DNA of 33,052 bases from Microbacterium sp. p3-SID336. GTDB taxonomy: Bacteria; Actinomycetota; Actinomycetes; Actinomycetales; Microbacteriaceae. Location: contig NZ_JALXPE010000046.1 in assembly GCF_025143365.1 (NCBI RefSeq), positions 1 to 33,052 of the forward strand. The letters run 5' to 3'. The notes beneath the pieces are model-generated. The model was given only the letters and a program-made list of their open reading frames with translations, had not been told where the DNA came from and searched no databases. Position numbers and translations under genes: made by a program. Below, one piece after another: positions 8,612 to 15,617 of this stretch (positions are counted from its first letter, which is position 1; each line of letters opens with the position of its first letter).

Positions 8612-9487
8612 ATGACCCCCGCGGCGCCGAAGAGACGCGCACGGATCGGCGTCTCCGGATGGCGGTATGCGAGCTGGCGCGGCGACTTCTACCCGACGGG
8701 GCTGCCGCAGCGCCGCGAGCTGGAGTACATCGGCGAGCGCTTCCCCACGGTCGAGCTCAACGGCTCGTTCTACTCCCTGCAGCGCCCGGAAAGCTACCGC
8801 CGCTGGGCGGAGAGCGTGCCCGATGGCTTCGTCTTCGCGGTCAAAGGCTCCCGCTACGTCACGCATATGCTGCGTCTGCGCGACGTCGGCCAGGCCCTCG
8901 CCAACTTCTTCGCCTCGGGCGTGCTGGCTCTCGGCGACCGGCTCGGCCCGCTCCTGTGGCAGCTGCCGGAGCGCCAGCAGTTCGAGCCTGACGTGCTCGA
9001 GTCGTTCCTCCGATCGCTGCCGGCCACGACCGGCGAAGCCCTCGCGCTCGCCCGTCGCCACGACGAGAGGCTGCAAGGACGCGCGTGGCTGGAGGTCGAT
9101 GCCGACCGTCCGCTCCGGCACGCACTCGAACCCCGCTCCGACACGTTCGGGACAGCCGAGAGCCTGCAGCTGCTGCGGGATCACCGCACGTCGCTCGTCA
9201 TCGCCGACACGGCTGGGAAGTGGCCGCGCTTCGAGGCGCTGACGACCGACATCGTCTATGTGCGCCTGCACGGCTCCCACGAGCTCTACCACAGCGGGTA
9301 TTCCGATCAGGAGCTGCGCGAGTGGGCGGACCTCATCCGCGGATGGACGGACGGCTCCGGCGCGGACGACGGACGCCCACGCCACGTCTTCGTGTATTTC
9401 GATAATGACGCGAAGGGCTTCGCACCGCACGATGCTCTCGCCCTGATGGCGCTCCTGGCCGAGCGCGGGGTGGACGTCGCGGACTGA
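8612..9487 (+). CDS. DUF72 domain-containing protein
   Basis: A 291-aa YecE-like DUF72 protein with a predicted TIM-barrel fold. Hallmarks visible are the N-terminal IGVSGWRYASWRGDFYP segment, the FPTVELNGSFYSLQRPESY segment with its conserved Asn and Tyr, the FVFAVKGSRYVTHMLRL strand and the late VYVRLHGSHELY segment. The biochemical function of the family is not firmly established. I start at the ATG at 8612, since the IGVSGW segment is always near the N-terminus; the Shine-Dalgarno there (GGGCGG) is weak. It converges on the FMN reductase gene. Confidence 0.92.
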   Translation: MTPAAPKRRARIGVSGWRYASWRGDFYPTGLPQRRELEYIGERFPTVELNGSFYSLQRPESYRRWAESVPDGFVFAVKGSRYVTHMLRLRDVGQALANFFASGVLALGDRLGPLLWQLPERQQFEPDVLESFLRSLPATTGEALALARRHDERLQGRAWLEVDADRPLRHALEPRSDTFGTAESLQLLRDHRTSLVIADTAGKWPRFEALTTDIVYVRLHGSHELYHSGYSDQELREWADLIRGWTDGSGADDGRPRHVFVYFDNDAKGFAPHDALALMALLAERGVDVAD

Positions 9488-9544
9488 GGCCCCGCACCCC
9501 CACCGGGCTACCAGCGGGCTCGCACTCGCCCCCCGGTCGAGGCG

Positions 9545-10126
9545 TCAGCGGTCGCCGACGTGCCCCGGCGCGGTCAGGGAGAGCACCCGCTCGACGAAGG
9601 CCGCGTACTCCTCCATGTAGTGCGCGAGGAACTTCTCCGTGTCCGGGTCGCGCACCTCCCCATCGTCGCCGAAGACGTCGCTCGAGAAGGTGATGTAGGC
9701 CTCGGGCGCATTGAGCTGCGGCGCATTGAGGAAGCTCAGCACGCTGCGCATCGACGACTGCATGACCGCGGTGCCGATCGCGCCGGTCGAGGCCCCGATG
9801 ATGCCGGTGGGCTTCCGCGCGAAGGAGTTGTGACCCCACGGACGCGAACCCCAGTCGATGGCGTTCTTGAGAGCGCCCGGGATGGAGCGGTTGTACTCAG
9901 GCGAGATCAGCAGCAGTCCCTCGGCCCCTTCCACGGCCCTTTTGAAGTCGGTGACGGCGGCGACGGGGTCCAGCTCGTCGTCCCGGTTGTAGAGCGGGAG
10001 GTCCCGGATCGGGATCTCGACCAGCTCGAGACTGGGAGGCGCGAGGCGGATGAGCGCCTTCGCGAGGATGCGGTTGATCGAGTCAGATGCCAGGCTGCCG
10101 ATGAGGTAGCCGATCCGATGGGTCAT
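9545..10126 (-). CDS. NADPH-dependent FMN reductase family protein
   Basis: A 193-aa flavodoxin-like oxidoreductase, probably a dimeric cytoplasmic FMN enzyme that reduces flavins, quinones or azo compounds with NAD(P)H. The N-terminal phosphate-binding loop is IGSLASDSINR and the signature SPEYN (residues 75-79) is followed by SIPGALKNAIDW. Start ATG at 10126 has an AGGGGA Shine-Dalgarno. It is divergent from helR, with 128 bases between start codons and a RAE-like dyad in the spacer. A -10-like TATCCT on this strand (plus coordinates 10157-10162) lies 11 bases from the dyad, so it may share rifamycin-type induction with helR. Substrate unknown. Confidence 0.9.
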   Translation of the reverse strand: MTHRIGYLIGSLASDSINRILAKALIRLAPPSLELVEIPIRDLPLYNRDDELDPVAAVTDFKRAVEGAEGLLLISPEYNRSIPGALKNAIDWGSRPWGHNSFARKPTGIIGASTGAIGTAVMQSSMRSVLSFLNAPQLNAPEAYITFSSDVFGDDGEVRDPDTEKFLAHYMEEYAAFVERVLSLTAPGHVGDR

Positions 10127-10173
10127 GGTGGGGTCCCCTCGTCTCCGTGCACTTCCAGGATATCCGCGCCCCC

Positions 10174-10193
10174 GGGGCTTGCCGCAAGGCCCC
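10174..10193. promoter_or_regulatory. Rifamycin-associated element (RAE)-like dyad
   Basis: GGGGCTTGCCGCAAGGCCCC is a near-perfect dyad (GGGGCTTGC against GCAAGGCCCC, one extra G). It closely resembles the RAE found in actinobacteria upstream of rifamycin-inactivating genes and helR. On the plus strand a -10-like CACAAT (10204-10209) lies 10 bases downstream, so the element covers the -35 position. On the minus strand TATCCT lies 11 bases away in the mirror arrangement. The motif is seen directly; the function comes from known RAE-helR pairing. Confidence 0.8.
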
Positions 10194-10254
10194 CTCGCTG
10201 CGGCACAATCGACCGTCCGCGCGCCGACCCGTGCGCGATCCGCGAAGGAGATTC

Positions 10255-12384
10255 ATGCCCATCGACCCCTTCCACCTCACCGACACCGCGCCCGCAAAAT
10301 CCGCTCCGAGCCTGATCGACTCCGACCGCGCCCACCTCGTCCGCATCGACATCGCGCTCCAGCATCAGCGCGCCGACATCGCACAGCGCCTGGAAGAGCT
10401 GAAGCGTCGCTCGGCGGAGCTCGGGAGCGCCGCCGTCGAGCGCGACCTCGAGATCCGCCGACTCAGCGCCCGCCTGCGGATGCTCGATCGCTTCGACCTC
10501 GACATGTGCCTCGGCCGGTACACCCCGGCCGAGGGCCCGCCGGTCTACATCGGACGCGCAGGACTCGCGGACGCCGAGGGCACCCGCCTGCTCGTGGACT
10601 GGCGGGCACCCGCCGCGGAGCCGTACTTCGCTGCGACGATGCAGGATCCCCGCGGCATCACCTCCCGCCGACGCTACCGCTGGACGAACGGCCGGATCAG
10701 CGACTACTGGGACGAGGCCCTGACGACGGACGGCTTCGACGACGCCGCGCTCGACGATCAGTCCGCGTTCATCGCGAGCCTCGGCACGCACCGGACCGCA
10801 CGGATGCGCGATGTTCTCGCGACCATCCAGTCCGACCAGGACGCGATCATCCGCACCCCCTCGGCCGGCGCTCTCGTGGTGGACGGCGGGCCGGGCACCG
10901 GGAAGACCGTGGTGGCACTGCATCGCGCCGCCCACCTGCTCTACGCCGAACCTCGACTGACCGAGAGCGCGGGCGGGATGCTGCTCGTGGGTCCGAATGC
11001 GCACTACCTCGCGTATGTGGAGGACGTGCTCCCCAGCCTCGGCGAGCACACCGTACGACTGTGCACGCTGCGTGATCTGACGCCCGAGGGCGCTGCGGCG
11101 ATGCCGGAGCGCGATCCCCAGGTGGCGGAGCTGAAGGCGAGCCTGGATCCGGACGCCGTGCTCGGCGCAGCGGTCGCGGAGGCCGAACGGCCACCCGGTC
11201 ACGCCCTCCGGGTGGAGACGCCGTGGGCGGACCTGTGGCTCAGCCGCGAGGAGTGGGCCGAGGCCTTCGCCGCCGCCGACCCCGCCAGCCCGCACAACGA
11301 GGCCCGGGACGAGGTGTGGGAAGAGATCCTGGAACTCCTCGTCGACCAGGTGCAGGAGGACGACGTGCCGCCGCATGTCGTGCGGCGGTGGCTACGACAG
11401 GACGACGAGCTGACGGGCACGTTCATGCGCGCGTGGCCGATGCTGACTCCGGAGAGGGTGGTCGCGCGCCTGTGGTCCTCCCCCGCGGCGCTGGCTCGCT
11501 GCGCGCCGCAGCTCGCCGCGGACGAGGTGTCGCTGCTGCAGCGCGAGGATGCCACGGCCTGGACCGACGCGGACCTTCCCCTGCTCGACGCGGCCCACCG
11601 CCGGATCGGGGACCCGGAGGCCGTGCGGACGCGGCACCGGCAGCAGGCGGCGACCCTCGCCGCGCAGGAGCAGATGTCGCACGTGGTGGACCACCTGATC
11701 GAGAGCGACGACAGCGACATGAAGGTCATGTCGATTCTGCGCGGACAGGACGCGCAGAACGTGCTGGCGGGTGTCGACGTCGCGCCGGCACTGCCGCCGG
11801 ACGAACTCGCCGGCCCGTTCGGGCACATCGTCGTGGATGAGGCGCAGGAGCTCACCGACGCGCAGTGGCGGATGCTCGTCGCACGCTGTCCCTCCCGCAG
11901 CTTCACGATCGTGGGCGACCGGGCCCAGGCGCGACACGGGTTCACGGAATCGTGGGCGGAGCGTCTGCAGCGCGTGGGCATCCGTGAGCCTCGTGTGGCC
12001 CACCTGAGCGTGAACTACCGCACGCCCGCCGAGGTGATGGCCGTCGCGGCGGCGGAGATCCGGGCTGCTCTTCCCGATGCCAACGTGCCGACGTCGGTCC
12101 GTGACAGCGGCGTGCCGGTGCGCCGGGCGGCGGTCGAGGACCTGGACCGCGTCGTCGAGGAATGGCTCGCGGCGCACGCGGAGGGCATCGCCTGCGTGAT
12201 CGGCGCGCCGGACTTCACCCCGCGCACCCGGGTGCGCTCGCTTTCCCCGGAGGGGGCGAAGGGCCTGGAGTTCGACCTCGTCGTGCTCGTGCGACCCGAC
12301 CGGTTCGGCGAGGACGTCACCGGCGCCGTCGACCGCTATGTCGCGATGACCAGGACGACCAGGGAGCTCATCCTGCTCGGGTGA
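10255..12384 (+). CDS. helR: HelR-type RNA polymerase recycling helicase
   Basis: A 709-aa UvrD/Rep-like (HelD family) ATPase. The N-terminal helical part (residues about 20-75) fits the coiled-coil arm by which HelD-like proteins enter RNA polymerase. Walker A GGPGTGKT is near residue 212 and Walker B IVVDEAQE near residue 525, followed by GDRAQARHGF and a C-terminal helicase part (SPEGAKGLEFD, YVAMTRTT). Family members displace stalled or rifamycin-bound RNA polymerase from DNA, and HelR confers rifamycin tolerance in Streptomyces and Mycobacterium abscessus. I start at the ATG at 10255, with AAGGAG 8 bases upstream; the open frame before it carries the promoter and the RAE. The RAE supports HelR over generic HelD. 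Confidence 0.9.
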   Translation: MPIDPFHLTDTAPAKSAPSLIDSDRAHLVRIDIALQHQRADIAQRLEELKRRSAELGSAAVERDLEIRRLSARLRMLDRFDLDMCLGRYTPAEGPPVYIGRAGLADAEGTRLLVDWRAPAAEPYFAATMQDPRGITSRRRYRWTNGRISDYWDEALTTDGFDDAALDDQSAFIASLGTHRTARMRDVLATIQSDQDAIIRTPSAGALVVDGGPGTGKTVVALHRAAHLLYAEPRLTESAGGMLLVGPNAHYLAYVEDVLPSLGEHTVRLCTLRDLTPEGAAAMPERDPQVAELKASLDPDAVLGAAVAEAERPPGHALRVETPWADLWLSREEWAEAFAAADPASPHNEARDEVWEEILELLVDQVQEDDVPPHVVRRWLRQDDELTGTFMRAWPMLTPERVVARLWSSPAALARCAPQLAADEVSLLQREDATAWTDADLPLLDAAHRRIGDPEAVRTRHRQQAATLAAQEQMSHVVDHLIESDDSDMKVMSILRGQDAQNVLAGVDVAPALPPDELAGPFGHIVVDEAQELTDAQWRMLVARCPSRSFTIVGDRAQARHGFTESWAERLQRVGIREPRVAHLSVNYRTPAEVMAVAAAEIRAALPDANVPTSVRDSGVPVRRAAVEDLDRVVEEWLAAHAEGIACVIGAPDFTPRTRVRSLSPEGAKGLEFDLVVLVRPDRFGEDVTGAVDRYVAMTRTTRELILLG

Positions 12385-12436
12385 GGGGCGGCGGCGCCTG
12401 CTGGCCGAGTCCGAGGGCGCGTCCTACCCTGGGACG

Positions 12437-12595
12437 ATGACGAATCGTGAGGGGGTGGCGCCGCACTGCCCGGAGGACGACGTGGTGATGCTCGCCGTCC
12501 CCGGCGGCTGGAGGTGTCCGGAGTGCGGGCACCTCCAGCAGGCGCAGGACACCGAGGAGCCGGGCTTCCTCGATGGGCTCGGACGCCGAGGCTGA
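12437..12595 (+). CDS. Small zinc-ribbon-like protein
   Basis: A 52-aa protein. Cys11, then a conserved-looking DDVVMLAVPGGWRCPECGH segment with Cys27 and Cys30 spaced C-x-x-C, and His10 and His32 beside them. One knuckle is therefore complete, and Cys11 with a His could complete a zinc site. Such tiny proteins are often encoded in actinobacterial genomes; I know no function. The ATG at 12437 lies 53 bases after helR, and the gene converges on the DUF2188 gene with 3 bases between stops. The compact ordered sequence with Cys pairs makes chance unlikely. Confidence 0.65.
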   Translation: MTNREGVAPHCPEDDVVMLAVPGGWRCPECGHLQQAQDTEEPGFLDGLGRRG

Positions 12596-12598
12596 CGC

Positions 12599-12805
12599 TC
12601 AGGCCTCCGCACCGCCGTCGGTGATGGTGCCGGTGGGTTCGCTCTCCTCGACGGTGTGGCGGACGCCGTACTCGGACGCCAGCGCCTCGCCCTCCTCGAT
12701 GGCTTCGTCGCGGCTGGTGTAGCTGCGCGACAGCTCGGGCGCGCCATCCACCTCGTTCACCCACTGCCCGTTCTTGGACCGCGTGACCACGGCAGAGACC
12801 GCCAT
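12599..12805 (-). CDS. DUF2188 domain-containing protein
   Basis: A 68-aa DUF2188 protein. The pattern is clear: SKNGQWVNEVDG, then SRSYTSRDEAIEEGEALASEYG, with the aromatic residue and the helical EA-x-E-x-x repeat expected, then a charged tail. The family is small, soluble and of unknown function. The ATG at 12805 shares one base with the stop of the upstream acidic gene (TGATG). A GTG one codon earlier (12808) would give a 4-base overlap. Both genes are surely co-translated. Confidence 0.85.
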   Translation of the reverse strand: MAVSAVVTRSKNGQWVNEVDGAPELSRSYTSRDEAIEEGEALASEYGVRHTVEESEPTGTITDGGAEA

Positions 12806-13128
12806 CACAGATCCCCGGGGCCGAGGTCGCCCTGGCCGTCCTCACCGAGGTCGACCAGGACCGGGTCCCCGCCCTGGCTCTCGGGCTGCGGTGCCGATCC
12901 GGGCAGGTCTTCGGCAGGCACCTGGTCGTCCGGGTCGGGGATCTCGTCGGGATCGCGGCCGGTGGCCGTGGCCGGGTCGAGCTCGTCCGCGGTGGCGCCG
13001 TCGTCGAGTGCTTCCGTGCGCTCCCACTCCGCCTGCGCGGGGTCGTCGCTGGGGTCTGCTTCCGCGGTCGCGTCTCCATCGCGCAGGGGCTGCGGGGCGG
13101 GCTGCGTGTCATCGGGTGTCGATGCCAT
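12805..13128 (-). CDS. Acidic, disordered hypothetical protein
   Basis: A 107-aa protein rich in Asp, Glu, Pro, Gln and Gly with almost no hydrophobic core, so probably disordered. It starts MASTPDDTQPAPQP and ends DLGPGDL. The start is firm because AAGGAGGAG precedes ATG 13128. It is the first gene of a two-gene unit with the DUF2188 gene. I recognise no domain. Confidence 0.75.
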   Translation of the reverse strand: MASTPDDTQPAPQPLRDGDATAEADPSDDPAQAEWERTEALDDGATADELDPATATGRDPDEIPDPDDQVPAEDLPGSAPQPESQGGDPVLVDLGEDGQGDLGPGDL

Positions 13129-13232
13129 GTCTCCTCCTTCGATCGCCTTCAGTCTGACCCCGCGGAGGGGAGCCGACGAGGGGCTTGAGCGTCTGCGGAC
13201 GAGCGGCTACGTTCCGGCTTTCGGGACGGGTG

Positions 13233-13267
13233 TTGACACGGCTGGAACCGCCCCATAAAGTAGCTGC
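13233..13267 (+). promoter_or_regulatory. Promoter of marR, leaderless type
   Basis: TTGACA at 13233-13238 and TAAAGT at 13256-13261 are separated by exactly 17 bases. Transcription should start 6-7 bases later, at 13267-13268, which is the A of the marR ATG. No Shine-Dalgarno precedes that ATG, in keeping with a leaderless mRNA. Confidence 0.75.
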
Positions 13268-13274
13268 ATGCGCA
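13261..13274 (+). promoter_or_regulatory. Candidate MarR operator, copy 1
   Basis: TAGCTGCATGCGCA covers the transcription and translation start of marR. It matches the copy before the SMR genes (13782-13795) at 11 of 14 positions, with a shared CTGCATG core. Confidence 0.4.
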
Positions 13275-13744
13275 AGCAACTACTCGATGACAAGGCGGAC
13301 ATCACTGACGTGTCGCTCGCCTGGTCCAAGCTCACCCTGCTGGTGTCCGCCGTGGAGACGAGCCTGGACAAGTGGCTGGGCGACACCTACCGGGTCGGGC
13401 TCACCGAGTTCCGCGCTCTCGTCTTCCTCAGCCAGGCCCCCGACAAGGAGCTGCGCGTGAACGATCTGGCACAGCGCGTCGGGCTGAACCCCAGCTCTGC
13501 CACCCGTCTCGTGCATCGCCTGGAGGCGAAGGGACTGGCTCGTCGGGATGTCTGCGCCGATGACGGCCGCGGCGTGTACGCCGTGATCGACGCCGCGGGC
13601 GACAGCGCGCTCCGGGACATGAAGGCGGCGTACAAGGCACGACTGCAAGAACTGCTCGGCGACCTCGACGCGCACTTCCCGCACCTCGCGGCCGGCTCGT
13701 CCGCGAAGGCGCTGGCCCAGGTCGCCGCCCTCCTCAGCGAGTGA
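13268..13744 (+). CDS. MarR family transcriptional regulator
   Basis: A 158-aa winged-helix regulator of normal MarR length. The DNA-recognition part is RVNDLAQRVGLNPSSATRLVHRLEAKGLARRD, and the wing contains DDGRGVYAVI. Helices at both ends form the dimer interface. It lies 94 bases before a paired SMR exporter on the same strand, so it probably represses that pair and itself and releases DNA on binding a toxic ligand. The translation start coincides with the predicted transcription start. Confidence 0.93.
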   Translation: MRKQLLDDKADITDVSLAWSKLTLLVSAVETSLDKWLGDTYRVGLTEFRALVFLSQAPDKELRVNDLAQRVGLNPSSATRLVHRLEAKGLARRDVCADDGRGVYAVIDAAGDSALRDMKAAYKARLQELLGDLDAHFPHLAAGSSAKALAQVAALLSE

Positions 13745-13781
13745 GCTCCTGTGCACCCTCATTCTCTCCTCTTCACCTAAA

Positions 13782-13795
13782 TACCTGCATGTACA
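13782..13795 (+). promoter_or_regulatory. Candidate MarR operator, copy 2
   Basis: TACCTGCATGTACA lies 44 bases before the first SMR gene. The first 12 bases form an imperfect palindrome around TGCA, and it shares TA-CTGCATG-CA with the copy at the marR start. I could not fix the -35/-10 elements of the SMR promoter. Confidence 0.4.
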
Positions 13796-13838
13796 GACAC
13801 TTATCCAGGACGCTCGCGTCACCACGAAAGGAACCCTC

Positions 13839-14159
13839 ATGAGTTGGATCTACCTCGGCATCGCCGTCATCTTCGAAGTCGTCGTCGCGATCGCCGCCGG
13901 AAAGGCGAAGGGCTTCACCCGGCTGTGGTGGACGCTCGGCACGCTGGCCAGCGGCGGCATCGCCACATTCTTCCTCAGCCTCGCACTGCTGACATTCGAC
14001 GTCGGCGTCGGCTACGCGATCTGGACCTCGGCGGCCGGCGTCGGAATCGTCATCGTGGGCGCCCTCTTCTTCTCGCAGCGCCTCACCCGCAAGAAGCTGC
14101 TCGGGATCGCGGCGATCATCGCCGGCGTCATCGGGCTCAACCTCGCCGGCACCGTCTGA
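13839..14159 (+). CDS. SMR family efflux subunit A
   Basis: A 106-aa small multidrug resistance protein with four membrane helices. The essential glutamate is E13 in helix 1 (IAVIFEVVVAIAAG). The GYAIWTSAAGVGIVIVGALFF segment matches the helix 3 signature, and the protein ends NLAGTV. SMR proteins exchange protons for cationic drugs or guanidinium. The second SMR gene 26 bases downstream suggests a heterodimer like EbrAB or YkkCD. The Shine-Dalgarno AAAGGA precedes ATG 13839. Whether the substrate is drug or guanidinium cannot be settled; no guanidine riboswitch is visible. Confidence 0.93.
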   Translation: MSWIYLGIAVIFEVVVAIAAGKAKGFTRLWWTLGTLASGGIATFFLSLALLTFDVGVGYAIWTSAAGVGIVIVGALFFSQRLTRKKLLGIAAIIAGVIGLNLAGTV

Positions 14160-14185
14160 CTCTCGTCACCCCCGAAAGGACTCTC

Positions 14186-14602
14186 ATGACCACGCTCGCT
14201 CCCCGCCTCGACCGCTCTCGCCCGCAGGGCACCGCCGGCCCCTGGCTCGCCCTCCTCCTCGCCGGAGGCTTCGAGGTCGGCTACGCCCTGGCCGTCAACG
14301 GCAGCCGCGGCTTCACCGATCTCACCTGGTCCCTGGTCGCCATCGGCTTCTTCCTGCTCACCCTGCTGTTCCTGAGCATCGCCCTCCGGCGCATCGACGT
14401 CGGCATCGGGTACGCCGTCTGGGCCGGACTCGGAGCGGTGGGCGCCGCCCTTCTCGGACCCGTGTTCTTCGACGAGACCATGACGCCGGCGAAGGCGCTC
14501 TGGCTCGCACTGATCATCGCGGGCGTCGTGTGGCTCAAGCTCGCCGATCGTCCGAAGCCTGCGGCGGACGCCTCGGCCGCAGCGACCGGTCGGAACAGCT
14601 GA
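14186..14602 (+). CDS. SMR family efflux subunit B
   Basis: A 138-aa SMR protein, longer than its partner because of an N-terminal extension of about 20 residues and a polar Ala/Pro-rich tail. The key glutamate is E30 (LLLAGGFEVGYALA) and helix 3 reads GIGYAVWAGLGAVGAALLG. Unequal tails on paired SMR subunits often set opposite membrane orientation. ATG 14186 has an AAAGGA Shine-Dalgarno. It is co-transcribed with the first SMR gene and followed by a strong hairpin. Confidence 0.92.
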   Translation: MTTLAPRLDRSRPQGTAGPWLALLLAGGFEVGYALAVNGSRGFTDLTWSLVAIGFFLLTLLFLSIALRRIDVGIGYAVWAGLGAVGAALLGPVFFDETMTPAKALWLALIIAGVVWLKLADRPKPAADASAAATGRNS

Positions 14603-14618
14603 GCACGGCACGCACGAC

Positions 14619-14652
14619 GAGGCCCGGGCGGGATACCGATCCCCCGGGCCTC
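14619..14652. terminator. Strong hairpin after the SMR genes
   Basis: GAGGCCCGG (14619-14627) pairs with CCGGGCCTC (14644-14652). After a 2-base bulge GGGAT pairs with ATCCC, leaving an ACCG loop. No U-run follows. It suits termination of the SMR operon. Confidence 0.7.
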
Positions 14653-14660
14653 ATCGGCAT

Positions 14661-14812
14661 TCCGGCCACTTCCAGCCGGAGGCGTTCCACGCCGTCGGAA
14701 GTCGGGGCAGGATACCCACCCCGGGCACCGTCGTCAGGTGCGACGATCCGGAGCTGCGTCGCACCCCGAGATGTCGAGACCAGGACGGGATGTCCCGCCC
14801 CGGAGCCTCGAC
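14661..14812. other. Non-coding island of consecutive hairpins
   Basis: Between the SMR terminator and the end of the GNAT gene I find no gene but a row of stems: TCCGGC/GCCGGA (14661-14680), GGCG/CGCC (14681-14693), GGGG/CCCC (14704-14722), GGTGCGACG/CGTCGCACC (14737-14765, 9 bp perfect) and GTCGAG/CTCGAC (14773-14812) with an inner CGGGA/TCCCG. A minus-strand frame runs through it but has no start signal or recognisable domain. It could be a structured RNA, stacked terminators or a decayed gene. Confidence 0.4.
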
Positions 14813-14813
14813 G

Positions 14814-15497
14814 TCAGGCCCGGTCCGAGCGAAGGTGCTCTGCGACCGGCGCGACGCCCGACATCTCGATAGGCGCGCCGACGAGAGCCGCATTCGCCTC
14901 ACGCACGGCTGCCCAGCGCTCTCGCGTCATCCGGTAGCGGTGCTGCATCGCCGCCTGCCCTTCCCTGGCGACCCGCACGATCCCGTCCTGCTCGTACCCG
15001 GTCTTCCGCGACACCGCATTGGAGGCCGGGTTGTCGAGGTAAGCCGCAGAGGTGACGTTCTCAGCGTCGAGACCTTCGAAGAACAGGTGCAGGATCATCG
15101 CGCGCATGCGCGCGCCGATACCGCGACCCTGGAACTCCCTCCCGAGCCACGATCCCGTCTCGACCTCGCGCAGCACCGACCAGTCGCTGCCGGAGGCGCC
15201 CTGAATGCCGACAGGACGCCCGTTCCACAGCACACCGAGTTCGAGGACGAGCCTGTCCGGCCCGAGCGCCGACCTGTTCCGCCACTGATAGTCGAGCACG
15301 CGGTGCGCGACCTGCGTCGCGGAGCCCCGCGTCCACGGAAAGGCGAACGGCATGGTCGACTCCGCATGCACTCCGCGTCCGGCGAGCTCCGCGAGCTCGA
15401 CGAGCAGGGTGTCATCGATCCAGCGCAGCTCCAGGTCCCCCGCGCGCACGCGCAGTCCCGCGGCCGGCCAGATCCTCGTCAGGGCTTCTGTCGTCAT
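14814..15497 (-). CDS. GNAT family N-acetyltransferase
   Basis: A 227-aa acetyl-CoA-dependent acyltransferase. The acetyl-CoA loop QGRGIG is at residues 123-128 and is followed by the helix ARMRAMILHLFF. Then comes the conserved VTSAAYLDNPASNAVSRKTGYE segment typical of the RimJ-like side of the family. The substrate could be a protein N-terminus or a small molecule and cannot be told. I chose ATG 15497 because the conserved region starts soon after; a start 13 codons upstream (15536) is possible. Neighbours give no functional clue. Confidence 0.88.
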   Translation of the reverse strand: MTTEALTRIWPAAGLRVRAGDLELRWIDDTLLVELAELAGRGVHAESTMPFAFPWTRGSATQVAHRVLDYQWRNRSALGPDRLVLELGVLWNGRPVGIQGASGSDWSVLREVETGSWLGREFQGRGIGARMRAMILHLFFEGLDAENVTSAAYLDNPASNAVSRKTGYEQDGIVRVAREGQAAMQHRYRMTRERWAAVREANAALVGAPIEMSGVAPVAEHLRSDRA

Positions 15498-15617
15498 CAG
15501 CCCAGTCTCGCGGATGCCGCTGCCGCCGCCTGTCACCCGACCGGTGCGCGTCTCGACCGCGCGCCGATGTTGTGGGCGTGGACCCAGGTCGCCCAGTCCG
15601 CCCGCGTGTCCCCGCGG

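Noticed and set aside
7635..8615. Plus-strand open frame of 326 codons over the gap and the acidic gene
   Set aside because: Ser/Arg/Pro-rich nonsense translation, no Shine-Dalgarno, and it runs antisense through the well-supported gene at 8243-8512.
13745..13838. Guanidine (ykkC-type) riboswitch before the SMR pair
   Set aside because: The 94-bp spacer is too short and lacks the conserved riboswitch cores; a MarR operator explains it better.
14651..14902. Minus-strand frame ending in a Trp-rich tail over the hairpin island
   Set aside because: No recognisable domain; upstream part is a shadow of the GNAT gene and the rest coincides with strong inverted repeats.
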